Below are positions 25,976-34,077 of a stretch of DNA of 64,000 nt, one piece after another; positions within the stretch are counted from its first letter, which is position 1; each line of letters begins with the position of its first letter. This DNA is from AP-15 sp036404275 (lineage in GTDB: Bacteria > Pseudomonadota > Alphaproteobacteria > ATCC43930 > CGMCC-115725): assembly GCA_036404275.1 (NCBI GenBank), contig DASXAM010000132.1, positions 16,063-80,062 of the forward strand, in the 5' to 3' direction. The translations under genes were made by a program, and so were the position numbers. A model generated the notes under the pieces. That model had not been told where the DNA came from and did no database searches. It was given only the letters and a program-made list of their open reading frames with translations.

Positions 25976-26724
25976 CGACCGCCATCCTTCCCGGCGAGCG
26001 CAAGGTCCTGCTGTTGACCGGCGCCAGCCGCGGCATCGGCCACGCCACGGTCAAGCGCTTCAGCGACGCCGGCTGGCGCATCGTCACCTGCTCGCGTGAG
26101 GCGGTGCCGCCCGAATGCAAGCGCGACCCGAACTGGACCCATCACATCACCGCCGATCTCGGCGACCCCGACGATCTCGATCGCTTTGTCGCCGAAGCCG
26201 AGGAATTTCTCGATGGTCGGCTCGACGCCCTCGTCAACAATGCCGGGGTGTCGCCAAAGACGCCGACGCATGAACGCCTCGGCGTGCTCAACGGCGACCT
26301 CGACGATTGGCGCCGCGTGTTCCATCTCAATTTCTTCGTGCCGCTGATCCTGTCGCGCGCCTTTGCGGTCGCCTTGGCCCGGGCCAAGGGGGCGATCGTC
26401 AACGTCACCTCGATCGCCGGGCGCCGCGTGCATCCGTTTGCCGGCTCGGCCTATTCAACCTCGAAGGCAGCGCTCTCGGCGCTGACCCGCGAGATGGCGG
26501 CCGAGTTCGCCGAGCAGGGCGTGCGCGTCAACGCTGTCGCGCCCGGCGAGATCGAAACCGCGATGCTGTCGCCCGAGACCGAGATTTTGCTGCCGCGCAT
26601 CCCGCTGCACCGGCTCGGCGTGCCGTCCGACGTTGCCGGCACGATCTTCTTTCTGTGCAGTGACGACGCTGCCTATGTCACCGGCACCGAAATCTTCGTC
26701 AACGGCGGCCAGCACGTTTACTGA
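25972..26724 (+). CDS. Short-chain dehydrogenase/reductase
   Basis: A classical SDR oxidoreductase of 250 residues. Cofactor motif TGASRGIG (about residues 16-23), structural NNAG, catalytic Ser in VTSIAG, and Tyr/Lys in AYSTSKAAL; the C-terminus GTEIFVNGGQHVY is typical. The substrate is unknown. The ATG overlaps the CDF stop (ATGA), completing the pdxH-CDF-SDR operon. Confidence 0.9.
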   Translation: MTTAILPGERKVLLLTGASRGIGHATVKRFSDAGWRIVTCSREAVPPECKRDPNWTHHITADLGDPDDLDRFVAEAEEFLDGRLDALVNNAGVSPKTPTHERLGVLNGDLDDWRRVFHLNFFVPLILSRAFAVALARAKGAIVNVTSIAGRRVHPFAGSAYSTSKAALSALTREMAAEFAEQGVRVNAVAPGEIETAMLSPETEILLPRIPLHRLGVPSDVAGTIFFLCSDDAAYVTGTEIFVNGGQHVY

Positions 26725-26763
26725 GTGGTCGAAACAGTCGGCTAAAATCCGAAGTCAATTTGA

Positions 26764-27013
26764 TTAAGCGAATGCCTTAATAACTAAAGAAGCAACGCCA
26801 GCGATGACGATGCCAAGCATCCATTTTACCACTGCTAAGTCGGTCTCGATCTTGGCAAATCGTGTTTCATAGCCCGACAATTCTTCCGCTGCTTCGCGGG
26901 CTTTCGCTTCGGGGCGCGCCGGCGGCAACCAGAGCCTCATAGGTCTTCGACAGCATGACCGCCATTGCCCGCATCCCCTTTCGTCCGTCGCCGTTTAAGT
27001 TGGAGTTTGCCAT
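26764..27013 (-). pseudogene. Frameshifted small coiled-coil/membrane-anchored protein gene
   Basis: On the minus strand an ATG at 27013 opens MANSNLNGDGRKGMRAMAVM followed by LSKTYEALVAAGAP. The frame then breaks at a run of four C (plus-strand G at 26911-26914). Dropping one C restores EAKAREAAEELSGYETRFAK, then IETDLAVVKWMLGIVIAGVA and a stop at 26764. The restored 82-residue protein has a helix-rich N-terminus and one C-terminal membrane segment, like the intact DUF1640-like gene at 40253. It may be a genuine one-base insertion, a sequencing error, or less likely programmed frameshifting. Confidence 0.65.
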
Positions 27014-27047
27014 CGTATCCGCAATGTGAAGCTTGTCACGCCGGCGG

Positions 27048-28253
27048 TCACGCGGCGCGGCGGAGGGTCAAGCGGTCCCAGATGTCGGCGAGTGCGGTGA
27101 CGAGCGCCTCGATATCGGCGTCGCTGTGCAGCGGGGTCGGGGTCAGGCGCAGCCTTTCGCGGCCTTTGGGCACGGTCGGATAGTTGATCGGCTGGACATA
27201 AATGTGGTGGCGGTTGAGCAGCTCGTCGCAGGCGGTCTTGCACATCCCCGCATCCCCGACCATGACCGGGACAATGTGGCTCTCGGACGGCATCACCGGC
27301 AGCCCGGCCGCGGCGAGACAGCGTTTGACGGTTGCCGCACGTTCCTGGTGGCGCTGGCGCTCGACCTGGCTCTGCTTCAGGTGGCGGATGCTGGCGATGG
27401 CGCCGGCGGCGAGCGTTGGCGGCAGCGAGCTCGTAAAGATAAAACCGGGCGCATGGCTGCGGACAAAATCGACGAGTGCCGCCGAGGCCGCGATATAGCC
27501 GCCCATGACGCCGAACGCTTTGGCCAAGGTGCCCTGGATCACGCTCGGCCGGTCGAGTACTCCGTCGCGTTCGGCAATGCCGCCGCCGCGCGCGCCGTAA
27601 AGCCCGACCGCATGGACTTCGTCGAGATAGGTCATTGCCCCGAACCGGTCGGCGACGTCGCACAAGGCTTTGATCGGGGCGATGTCGCCATCCATCGAAT
27701 AGACCGACTCGAAGCACACGAGCTTTGGCCGGACGGGTTCGATGCCGGCAAGCAGGCGGGCGAGGTCGTCGGGGTCGTTGTGGCGGAAGATGTGCTTTTC
27801 GGCGCGGCTGTTGCGAATGCCGGCGATCATCGAGGCGTGGTTCAGCGCGTCCGACAACACGACCGTGCCCGGCATCTCGCGCGCCAGGGTCGAAAGCACG
27901 GTCTCGTTGGCGACATAGCCCGAGGTGAAGACGAGGGCGGCCTCGCGCTGGTGCAAATCGGCGAGCTCGCGCTCAAGCTCGAGGTGCAGGTGGCTGTTGC
28001 CGGAAATGTTGCGCGTGCCGCCGGCGCCCGCTCCGGTCGCATGCAGCGCCTCTTCCATCGCCTGCAGCACCGCCGGACATTCGCCCATGCCGAGATAATC
28101 GTTCGAGCACCACACCGTGACTTCGGCGCCGATGCGGTGGTCATAAGCGCGCGGAAAGCGGCCGCAGCGCCGTTCGAGATCGGCGAAGACGCGGTAGCGC
28201 CCTTCGCTGCGCAACGCATCGAGGCGCTCCTTGAAGAAGCCGTCGTAATCCAT
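27048..28253 (-). CDS. hemA: 5-Aminolevulinate synthase
   Basis: PLP-dependent condensation of glycine and succinyl-CoA, the C4 (Shemin) entry to heme, typical of Alphaproteobacteria. The 401-residue protein has VWCSNDYLGMG, ATGAGAGGTRNISG, SGYVANE, the PLP lysine in GTLAKAFGVMGGYI and INYPTVPKGRERLRLTPTPLH near the end. The ATG at 28253 (MDYDGFFKERL) has a GGGAGGAAG ribosome site; in-frame upstream ATGs give a non-homologous extension. It lies 79 bases downstream of a cytochrome gene on the same strand. Confidence 0.97.
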   Translation of the reverse strand: MDYDGFFKERLDALRSEGRYRVFADLERRCGRFPRAYDHRIGAEVTVWCSNDYLGMGECPAVLQAMEEALHATGAGAGGTRNISGNSHLHLELERELADLHQREAALVFTSGYVANETVLSTLAREMPGTVVLSDALNHASMIAGIRNSRAEKHIFRHNDPDDLARLLAGIEPVRPKLVCFESVYSMDGDIAPIKALCDVADRFGAMTYLDEVHAVGLYGARGGGIAERDGVLDRPSVIQGTLAKAFGVMGGYIAASAALVDFVRSHAPGFIFTSSLPPTLAAGAIASIRHLKQSQVERQRHQERAATVKRCLAAAGLPVMPSESHIVPVMVGDAGMCKTACDELLNRHHIYVQPINYPTVPKGRERLRLTPTPLHSDADIEALVTALADIWDRLTLRRAA

Positions 28254-28332
28254 CTTCCTCCCGTCCCCGCAATCGCCGCGCACCATAGCACAATCGTTTG
28301 CCCCCATAGCGGACGCCGTGTCGCAGCGCCCG

Positions 28333-29775
28333 TCACTCGGCCTGCGGCCCGAAGGTCAGGCTCAGCAGGTATTGGATGAGGTCACTTTTCTCGCCCTTGG
28401 TCAGGCCGAGCTTCATGCATGTGTCGTAATGGTCGACGACGGCGGCCAAAGTCTTGAACCGGCTGTCATGGTAAAAGCCGCCTTTCACATGGGTGAAGAG
28501 CTCGCCGATCGGCGCGGTGCGGTAGCGGTGGTCCGGGGCGCGGTCGGCTTGAAAGCTGTCGATGCAGATCTCGGCGGGGGTGTGCAGGTTCCAGCCCGGA
28601 TCGGTCCACAGCGGCTCGACATGGCAGCTGTTGCATTTGGCCTTGCCGCTGAAGAGCTTGTCGCCGCGGGCGGCGGCCGCCGCGTTGAAGCTGCCCTTGG
28701 GCGGCGCCGGCGCCGGGATCGCCAGCTGGTAGAACTGGAGGGCGGCAAGTTTCTTGGTGACCAAATCCTTGTCGGGCGGGATGTGCGGCAGGTCGCCAAA
28801 GCCGTTTTTGGCGGCGATCGGGAATTGCGTCGCATCGTCGAGCCGCGGATCCCAAAACCGGCCGACCCCGTGCATTTCGAGGGTGGCGACAAACGCGTTC
28901 CAATACGGCACCGAACCCCAGCCGGTCCAGGTGTGCAGATTGACGCCGCCCAATCCAAAAGCCGGCGGGATCAGGCTGGCGCCCGACACGTTGCGGCCGG
29001 TCACGACATGGTCGGTGACCTGCTTCGGGTTGAACGCCTTGCCGTCGAGAAACAATTCGGCGTCGAACTTCCCCGGTCCCCAGCTCGCCAACACCTTCTT
29101 CACCGTCGCCTGGCTGACGCCAAGCAGGCTGGCGACCGGGCCGAGATCGGCGGCGAGCGACACGATCGCGCCGACATTGAGGTCGCGGTTCGGCCAGCCG
29201 TCGAGACGGTGGCCGATGCAGCCGGTGCCGGGGTTGGGCTTGACCACACCGGCGCAAAGCGCCGGCTGCGAAGCATCGACCGTCGAATGGCAGGCGGCGC
29301 ATTGCAATCCGACCGATGTCAGCTTTCCGGCGGAGTTGAAAAACCCTTTGACGCCGACGACCGCATTCAATTTGAGAAGGGCGAGCGTCACCGCCGGGTC
29401 GTCGAGATCGAGCTTGCCGCTCGACAATTGCGCGACAAGCGCCGCCGGCAATGCATCCACATCGACCTTGAGACCCGCTGCAAGCGCCGCCTTGGGGCTC
29501 AAGCCCGGTCCGACGCCGCCATGCGCCGCGCCTTCGATCGCCTTGTGCAATTGCAGCGCTCCACCCCAGAACGCCTGATCGCCAAAGGTATCGAAGCGAA
29601 AAATCTGTCGTCCCTGTCGGATCAGGTCTTCGGCGTTTTCGACAACGGGATCGGACCGCCCCGCGGTGGCTGCAACCGCGGTTTCAGCGTTTTGGCTATA
29701 AGCCCGATACCCGCCGCACCCGACCGCCAGTGCCGCGACCAGCACGCCGACCCGTAATACTCCGCGGCCTCCCAT
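28333..29775 (-). CDS. Diheme c-type cytochrome, exported
   Basis: A 480-residue exported protein with two heme c motifs: CAACH at about residues 159-163 and CNSCH at about 381-385. The N-terminus has a hydrophobic segment ending in AVGC, a possible lipobox, so it may be a lipoprotein. The second half has GDKLFSGKAKCNSCHVEPLWTDPG, resembling di-heme peroxidase/thiosulfate-type cytochromes, but the exact family is unclear. The start is ATG 29775 with GGAGGAGCCC upstream. It sits upstream of hemA; co-expression with heme synthesis is plausible but not shown. Confidence 0.8.
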   Translation of the reverse strand: MGGRGVLRVGVLVAALAVGCGGYRAYSQNAETAVAATAGRSDPVVENAEDLIRQGRQIFRFDTFGDQAFWGGALQLHKAIEGAAHGGVGPGLSPKAALAAGLKVDVDALPAALVAQLSSGKLDLDDPAVTLALLKLNAVVGVKGFFNSAGKLTSVGLQCAACHSTVDASQPALCAGVVKPNPGTGCIGHRLDGWPNRDLNVGAIVSLAADLGPVASLLGVSQATVKKVLASWGPGKFDAELFLDGKAFNPKQVTDHVVTGRNVSGASLIPPAFGLGGVNLHTWTGWGSVPYWNAFVATLEMHGVGRFWDPRLDDATQFPIAAKNGFGDLPHIPPDKDLVTKKLAALQFYQLAIPAPAPPKGSFNAAAAARGDKLFSGKAKCNSCHVEPLWTDPGWNLHTPAEICIDSFQADRAPDHRYRTAPIGELFTHVKGGFYHDSRFKTLAAVVDHYDTCMKLGLTKGEKSDLIQYLLSLTFGPQAE

Positions 29776-29919
29776 GGGCTCCTCCCCGACAGCGTTTTGC
29801 GCATGGCTGCGCTTGGGAGGCAGATGCGGCAGCAGGCACGATGTTCCCGCTTTCACGAAAAGTTTACCGTCGCCACCAGCGGGTCGGACGATCCTGCGAC
29901 GATCGAAATAGAGGACGGC

Positions 29920-30672
29920 ATGCAAGGACGAGGGGCAACCGTCGCGACGATGGTCGTTTTATCAGTGATGATTCTTGCCCCTCCGGCGGGCGCCCGAAAC
30001 CTGGTGCAGCAAGGACGGATCGCGGTCAGCCGATGTCAGACGATCAATCAGCCGGGCTCGTATCGTTTGGCCAACAATCTCCGGGCCACCGGCAATTGCT
30101 TCGTCATTTCAGCCGAAGGGGTCACGATCGATCTCGGCGGTTTTTCGATAACCGGCAACGGGACGGGGACTGCGATCATCGGCAAACCGACAAAAGCCGG
30201 AACCATCCCGCCGGCACGGACCGTTGTGCGCAACGGCGACATCTCGAATTTCGCGCTGGCGACCAATGTGAGCGGCACGGTCGAGAGCCTGCGCGTCACC
30301 GACAACGCCAAGGGAATATTGGTCGGCGTCGGCATCGTGCGAAACAATATTGTCCAGTCCAACAATGCTGCCGGGATACAAATCGCCGATGGCATCGTGA
30401 CCGGCAATTTGCTGGTCGCCAACGGCACCGGCATTGTCGTCGAAGAGGCAGGGGTCATCACCGGCAATCAGGCAGCCGGCAACAAGGCCGGCATCGATGT
30501 CAGAGGCACTGGCAGCACACTGATCGGCAACGTCGCCGACGGCAACGGCGAGATCGGCATCCGCGTCGCCTGCCCGTCGAACCTCACCAACAACACGGCA
30601 ATCGGCAACCCCCGCAACCTCGTGCTGATCGGCAAAACCTGCCGCAACGACGGCAATGTATTCGGTCCTTGA
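29920..30672 (+). CDS. Exported parallel beta-helix (NosD-like) protein
   Basis: A 250-residue protein with a signal peptide (MQGRGATVATMVVLSVMILAPPAGA) and repeating NG/NN turns such as VTDNAKGILVGVGIVRNNIV, SNNAAGIQIADGIVTGN and NKAGIDVRGTGSTLIGN. These 20-25-residue repeats are the pattern of right-handed parallel beta-helix proteins (pectate lyase/NosD-type). No catalytic residues are recognised, so an enzymatic role is not claimed. The start at the ATG at 29920 is chosen because the signal peptide follows at once; an in-frame ATG at 29797 is less likely. Confidence 0.68.
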   Translation: MQGRGATVATMVVLSVMILAPPAGARNLVQQGRIAVSRCQTINQPGSYRLANNLRATGNCFVISAEGVTIDLGGFSITGNGTGTAIIGKPTKAGTIPPARTVVRNGDISNFALATNVSGTVESLRVTDNAKGILVGVGIVRNNIVQSNNAAGIQIADGIVTGNLLVANGTGIVVEEAGVITGNQAAGNKAGIDVRGTGSTLIGNVADGNGEIGIRVACPSNLTNNTAIGNPRNLVLIGKTCRNDGNVFGP

Positions 30673-30707
30673 GTATTCGACGGGAGGGAGATGCCCGACG
30701 AAAGCAA

Positions 30708-31007
30708 CTATTTCTTCGGCGTGCAGACAAAGGTGGCGCGGGCCGGCAGCAGGAGCGGGCAGTTGAGGAGGAGCCAGTCGGTGTCGATGCGGGCAGCGAG
30801 CGTGTGCGCCGGGCATTCTTCCTGCGCGGTCTGCTGCACGCTGACATTGCTGCTAACGAGGGTGTCGTAGCAGACGGCGACGCGCGGCCCGGCATCCTTG
30901 ACGCCTGCCTCAGGCTGGCGCGGATAGGTCGCGTAGGGATCGAGCGCCGAGCAGCCGGCGAGCGCCGCCACGGCGAGCAGGACGCCGAGGAGCCTCAAGC
31001 CGCTCAT
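30708..31007 (-). CDS. Small lipoprotein
   Basis: A 99-residue protein with a clear lipobox: hydrophobic MSGLRLLGVLLAVAA then LAGC at residues 16-19, so Cys19 would be acylated. The mature part has three more cysteines after the anchor. The family is not recognised. Its start overlaps the amidase stop by ATGA, so it is translationally coupled downstream of the amidase. Confidence 0.68.
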   Translation of the reverse strand: MSGLRLLGVLLAVAALAGCSALDPYATYPRQPEAGVKDAGPRVAVCYDTLVSSNVSVQQTAQEECPAHTLAARIDTDWLLLNCPLLLPARATFVCTPKK

Positions 31008-32293
31008 GCGGTGTCAGTGAGGAAGCGTTCGAGAAAGAGGGCGCAGGCCAAGAGCCGCGCGTCGTCGCCGACCCGGCCGACAAGCTGCGCCCCGGCCGGC
31101 AACCCGCTGTCGCCCCAATATGCCGGCACCGTCGCGCAAGGGGTGCCGAGCAAGGTCCACATCCGGTTGAAAACGGGGTTGCCGGTGTAGCCGAGCCCGG
31201 CCGGCGCCTCGCCCGGTGCGGCCGGTGTCAGGACCGCATCGCACCCGCCGAAAAAGGTCCCGAGCCCGGCGCGCGCGGTTTCGGCCGCGGCGCGGGCGGC
31301 GTCGTATTCGTCGGCGCCCACCGCCATGCCGGCATCGAGCATCTGGGCGAGCCGCGGCGACAATTGCGCGCTGTGGCGGATGCGCTCATGCGCCAAGGCC
31401 CGCGCCATCTCGAACCCCATGATCTTGTCCTGCGCCTCGCTCAAGGGCTCGTGCTCCGGGGCGATCGCCAATTCCTCGACCATGGCGCCGGCCCGCTCGA
31501 GTGCCGCCCGGGCGCGATCGAGCGCCGCCGCGGCAACCGGCTCGGCCTCGGCCCAGACCGGCGTGCGGTAAAGCCCGATCTGCGGCGGCCGTTCCGGCGG
31601 CATCAAATGGCGCAAGGCCGGCCGCTCGGTCAGCACGCCGGCAAAAAAGGCGGCGTCGGCGACATTGCGCGCCATGACGCCGACGGTGTCGAGGCTGTCG
31701 GCGAGCGGCTTGACGCCGGCGCGGGCGATCATGCCGAGGCTCGGCTTGTAGCCGACGACGCCGCAAAACGAGGCCGGGCGGATCACCGAGCCGGCGGTTT
31801 GGGTGCCAAAGGCGAGCGGCGCCATGCCGTCGGCGACCGCCGCTGCCGAGCCGCTCGATGAGCCGCCCGGCGTGTGCGCCGGATTGTGCGGGTTCGCAGT
31901 CTTGCCAGGCGTGAAAGCCGCAAACTCGGTGGTGACGGTCTTGCCGAGGACAACGGCACCCGCGGCGCGGGCGAGCGCCACGCAGGAAGCATCGGCGGCC
32001 GGCCGATGGCGCTCGTAGATCGGCGAGCCGTAGCCGGTCGGCATGTCATGGGTGTCGATCAAATCCTTGACCGCGATTGGCACGCCGTGCAGCGGTCCGC
32101 GCGGCGGCTCGGCGTCGCGCGCCCGCGCCTCGGCAAGGGCCTGCTCGCGATCGAGGTAATGCCACGCCCCAACCACGCTTTCGCGCGCCTCGATCCGGTC
32201 GAGATAGGCGCGGACCAGCGCCTCCGCGCCGAGCCTTCCCTCGGCGATCTCGCGGGCGGCGTCCCGGGCGGTCAGCGAGCGCGGATCGGTCAC
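31004..32293 (-). CDS. Amidase (amidase signature family)
   Basis: An amide hydrolase of 429 residues with the Ser-cisSer-Lys triad: Lys in PIAVKDLID, and the serines in TPGGSSSGSAAAVADGM and FGTQTAGSVIRPA. It resembles GatA-like amidases, but without gatC/gatB neighbours it is more likely a free catabolic amidase. I use the GTG at 32293 (MTDPRSLTARDAA) because AGGAGGAAG lies just upstream; the longer in-frame start at 32395 would overlap the VapC gene. The following lipoprotein overlaps its stop. Confidence 0.9.
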   Translation of the reverse strand: MTDPRSLTARDAAREIAEGRLGAEALVRAYLDRIEARESVVGAWHYLDREQALAEARARDAEPPRGPLHGVPIAVKDLIDTHDMPTGYGSPIYERHRPAADASCVALARAAGAVVLGKTVTTEFAAFTPGKTANPHNPAHTPGGSSSGSAAAVADGMAPLAFGTQTAGSVIRPASFCGVVGYKPSLGMIARAGVKPLADSLDTVGVMARNVADAAFFAGVLTERPALRHLMPPERPPQIGLYRTPVWAEAEPVAAAALDRARAALERAGAMVEELAIAPEHEPLSEAQDKIMGFEMARALAHERIRHSAQLSPRLAQMLDAGMAVGADEYDAARAAAETARAGLGTFFGGCDAVLTPAAPGEAPAGLGYTGNPVFNRMWTLLGTPCATVPAYWGDSGLPAGAQLVGRVGDDARLLACALFLERFLTDTA

Positions 32294-32306
32294 GGCAATC
32301 TTCCTC

Positions 32307-32705
32307 CTATCGAAACGGATCGACGACGTGCAGTCGATCGGCAAGCACCATCCCATCCTGGATGTCTTCAGACCACAGCGTGTCGCATTCGGCATCGAGG
32401 GCCGCGGCGGCGATCATCGCGTCGTACACCGACAGACGGTAGCGTTCGGCGAGATCAAGACCGTGCTCGTGCACCTCCACGCTCAGCGGTCGAACCGACA
32501 ACAGGCGGCGAAGGATAGACAAAAATGCCCGAGCCTCGCTCCACGGCAGAGCCATCTTGCGGCGCGCGACATTGCTGAATTCGTTGAGCACTTGGACACT
32601 GATGACGCCACCTTCCGCAATCAGCTCTTCCACCCGCGCGGCCTTCGCCGGATCGCCCGAGGCTATGTAAAGGAGAACATTGGTGTCGAAAAACCTAGCG
32701 GGCAT
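32307..32705 (-). CDS. vapC: VapC-type PIN-domain ribonuclease toxin
   Basis: A 132-residue PIN-domain protein, the likely RNase toxin of a type II system. The acidic active-site residues are visible: Asp in RFFDTNVLLY, Glu in VQVLNEFSNV, Asp in SVYDAMIAAA and acidic positions in LWSEDIQDG. The ATG at 32705 overlaps the end of the antitoxin gene by 11 bases, as usual for VapBC. It is likely harmless when bound to VapB; the RNA target cannot be predicted. Confidence 0.87.
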   Translation of the reverse strand: MPARFFDTNVLLYIASGDPAKAARVEELIAEGGVISVQVLNEFSNVARRKMALPWSEARAFLSILRRLLSVRPLSVEVHEHGLDLAERYRLSVYDAMIAAAALDAECDTLWSEDIQDGMVLADRLHVVDPFR

Positions 32706-32925
32706 TTGCTTCTTCGCGGTCGAATTTGAAATCCACCGGGAGACGTCCACGAAAGCGGTGAAGTCGCCGCAACAACTCGTCTCGTCCGGGCTTGCGGGAT
32801 ATTGCAAATTCGCGGGCATCGTCGACACGGATTTCGATCTCGTCGCCGGCTTTCAGCTCCAACACCTCGACCACCGCAGCCGGCAAACGGATTGCCAGGC
32901 TGTTGCCCCATTTTGCGACTTGCAT
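32695..32925 (-). CDS. vapB: VapB-type AbrB/SpoVT antitoxin
   Basis: A 76-residue AbrB/MazE-like swapped-hairpin DNA-binding antitoxin. The N-terminus VAKWGNSLAIRLPAAVVEVL and LKAGDEIEIRV is the classical fold signature. The C-terminal half (RRLHRFRGRLPVDFKFDREEANAR) is the probable toxin-binding tail. ATG at 32925 with GGAGGAAGC upstream. It precedes vapC, and a perfect inverted repeat lies just upstream at 32935-32966. Confidence 0.87.
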   Translation of the reverse strand: MQVAKWGNSLAIRLPAAVVEVLELKAGDEIEIRVDDAREFAISRKPGRDELLRRLHRFRGRLPVDFKFDREEANAR

Positions 32926-32934
32926 GCTTCCTCC

Positions 32935-32966
32935 GCGGATATACGCTGGTCGCAATATATATCCGC
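32935..32966. promoter_or_regulatory. Candidate VapBC operator palindrome
   Basis: Perfect 9-base inverted repeat GCGGATATA ... TATATCCGC separated by 14 bases, starting 10 bases upstream of the vapB ATG. The AT-rich arms stand out in this GC-rich region. It is in the expected place for autoregulation by the VapBC complex; function is inferred. Confidence 0.6.
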
Positions 32967-33193
32967 TCGAGCTCGTTGCACCAAACGATAGCGGCTTTCA
33001 AAGCGCGGTATCGACCAGCAGAAGGGAGCTGCGCCCAGCGCGTGCCGGGCGCGATGCCAATCCGGAGGTTCCGATCCGCGGCACCTCGCCGACTGTCGCC
33101 CGAGTGCGGCCGGCTGGCAAGCCGAGATCGCCGGCGCTGATGATGGAGCCGGTTGCCTATAACCTTGAGCCGCATCACCAATCGGAGACCAGC

Positions 33194-33391
33194 ATGACAG
33201 ATCCCGACGATCGCCAAGGCGAGGAGCGGCCGCGCAAGGCGGCGCTGATCGGCCTCCTCGTGGTGGCGGTGCTGGTCGTCGCCGGCATTTGGCTCTTTCA
33301 TGCGCTGCGCGAGGAGGGACGGCTCGAGGATTGCCTGATGTCGGGGCGAAGCAATTGCGCGCCGATCGAGCTGCCGGCCAAGAGCGGATAG
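33194..33391 (+). CDS. Small single-pass membrane protein
   Basis: A 65-residue protein: hydrophilic N-terminus MTDPDDRQGEERPRK, one membrane segment (AALIGLLVVAVLVVAGIWLF) and a short tail with EDCLMSGRSNCAP, in which two cysteines lie seven residues apart. The ATG at 33194 follows a GGAG site. I do not recognise a function. It precedes the DUF1989 gene by 11 bases and may form an operon with it. Confidence 0.68.
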   Translation: MTDPDDRQGEERPRKAALIGLLVVAVLVVAGIWLFHALREEGRLEDCLMSGRSNCAPIELPAKSG

Positions 33392-33402
33392 GGGAGGTGG
33401 CG

Positions 33403-33993
33403 ATGATCGAAATTCCGGCGCGGCGCGGCAAGGCGGCGCGTATAGGATATGGCCAGATTGTCAGGGTCATCAATACGACCGGCCAGCAGGTGGTCGATAC
33501 CTGGGCCTTCAACACCGCCGATCTGGGCGAATTCATGTCGATGGCGCACAGCCGCGTCGCGATCGGCCATATCATTCCAGCGGTCGGCGATACCCTCGTC
33601 ACCAACCGGCGCCGGCCAATCCTGACCCTTATCGAGGACAATTCGGGCGGCATCCACGACACTTTGTTCGCCGCTTGCGATCGCTGGCGCTACGAGCTCC
33701 TCGGCTGTACCGAGCCGCACGACAATTGCACCGACAACCTTGCCGCGGCACTCGCCGAGCTCGGGCTCGCCTCGGCGCAGACGCCGGCACCATTGAACCT
33801 CTTCATGAATATTCCGATCCTCGACGGCAATCGGGTCGAGGTGCGCCCGCCGGTCAGCACCCCGGGCAGCCATGTCGCGTTGCGCGCCGAAATGGATTGC
33901 GTCGTCGTATTTTCCGCCTGCCCGCAGGACATGGTCCCGGTCAACGGGCCGGCGATGCGGCCGACGCACGCGCATTTTGCAATTTTTGGCTGA
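33403..33993 (+). CDS. DUF1989 (urea carboxylase-associated) family protein
   Basis: A 196-residue member of DUF1989, the urea-carboxylase-associated family. Seen: IPARRGKAARIGYGQIVRVI, TWAFNTADLGEFMSMAHSR, GIHDTLFAACDRWRYELLGC (with the family CD region), PHDNCTDNLAAALAELGL, NLFMNIPILDG and a metal-binding-looking PTHAHF near the end. Family members occur beside urea/allophanate catabolism genes, but none is adjacent here. ATG at 33403 follows GGGGAGG. Confidence 0.85.
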   Translation: MIEIPARRGKAARIGYGQIVRVINTTGQQVVDTWAFNTADLGEFMSMAHSRVAIGHIIPAVGDTLVTNRRRPILTLIEDNSGGIHDTLFAACDRWRYELLGCTEPHDNCTDNLAAALAELGLASAQTPAPLNLFMNIPILDGNRVEVRPPVSTPGSHVALRAEMDCVVVFSACPQDMVPVNGPAMRPTHAHFAIFG

Positions 33994-34077
33994 GCGGCGC
34001 AAAAGCTAAATGCGCAATGCGACCGAAACCGTCTGCATTCCGTTAGCCGGGAGGATGCGTATTTCGAGAGCCGGGTC

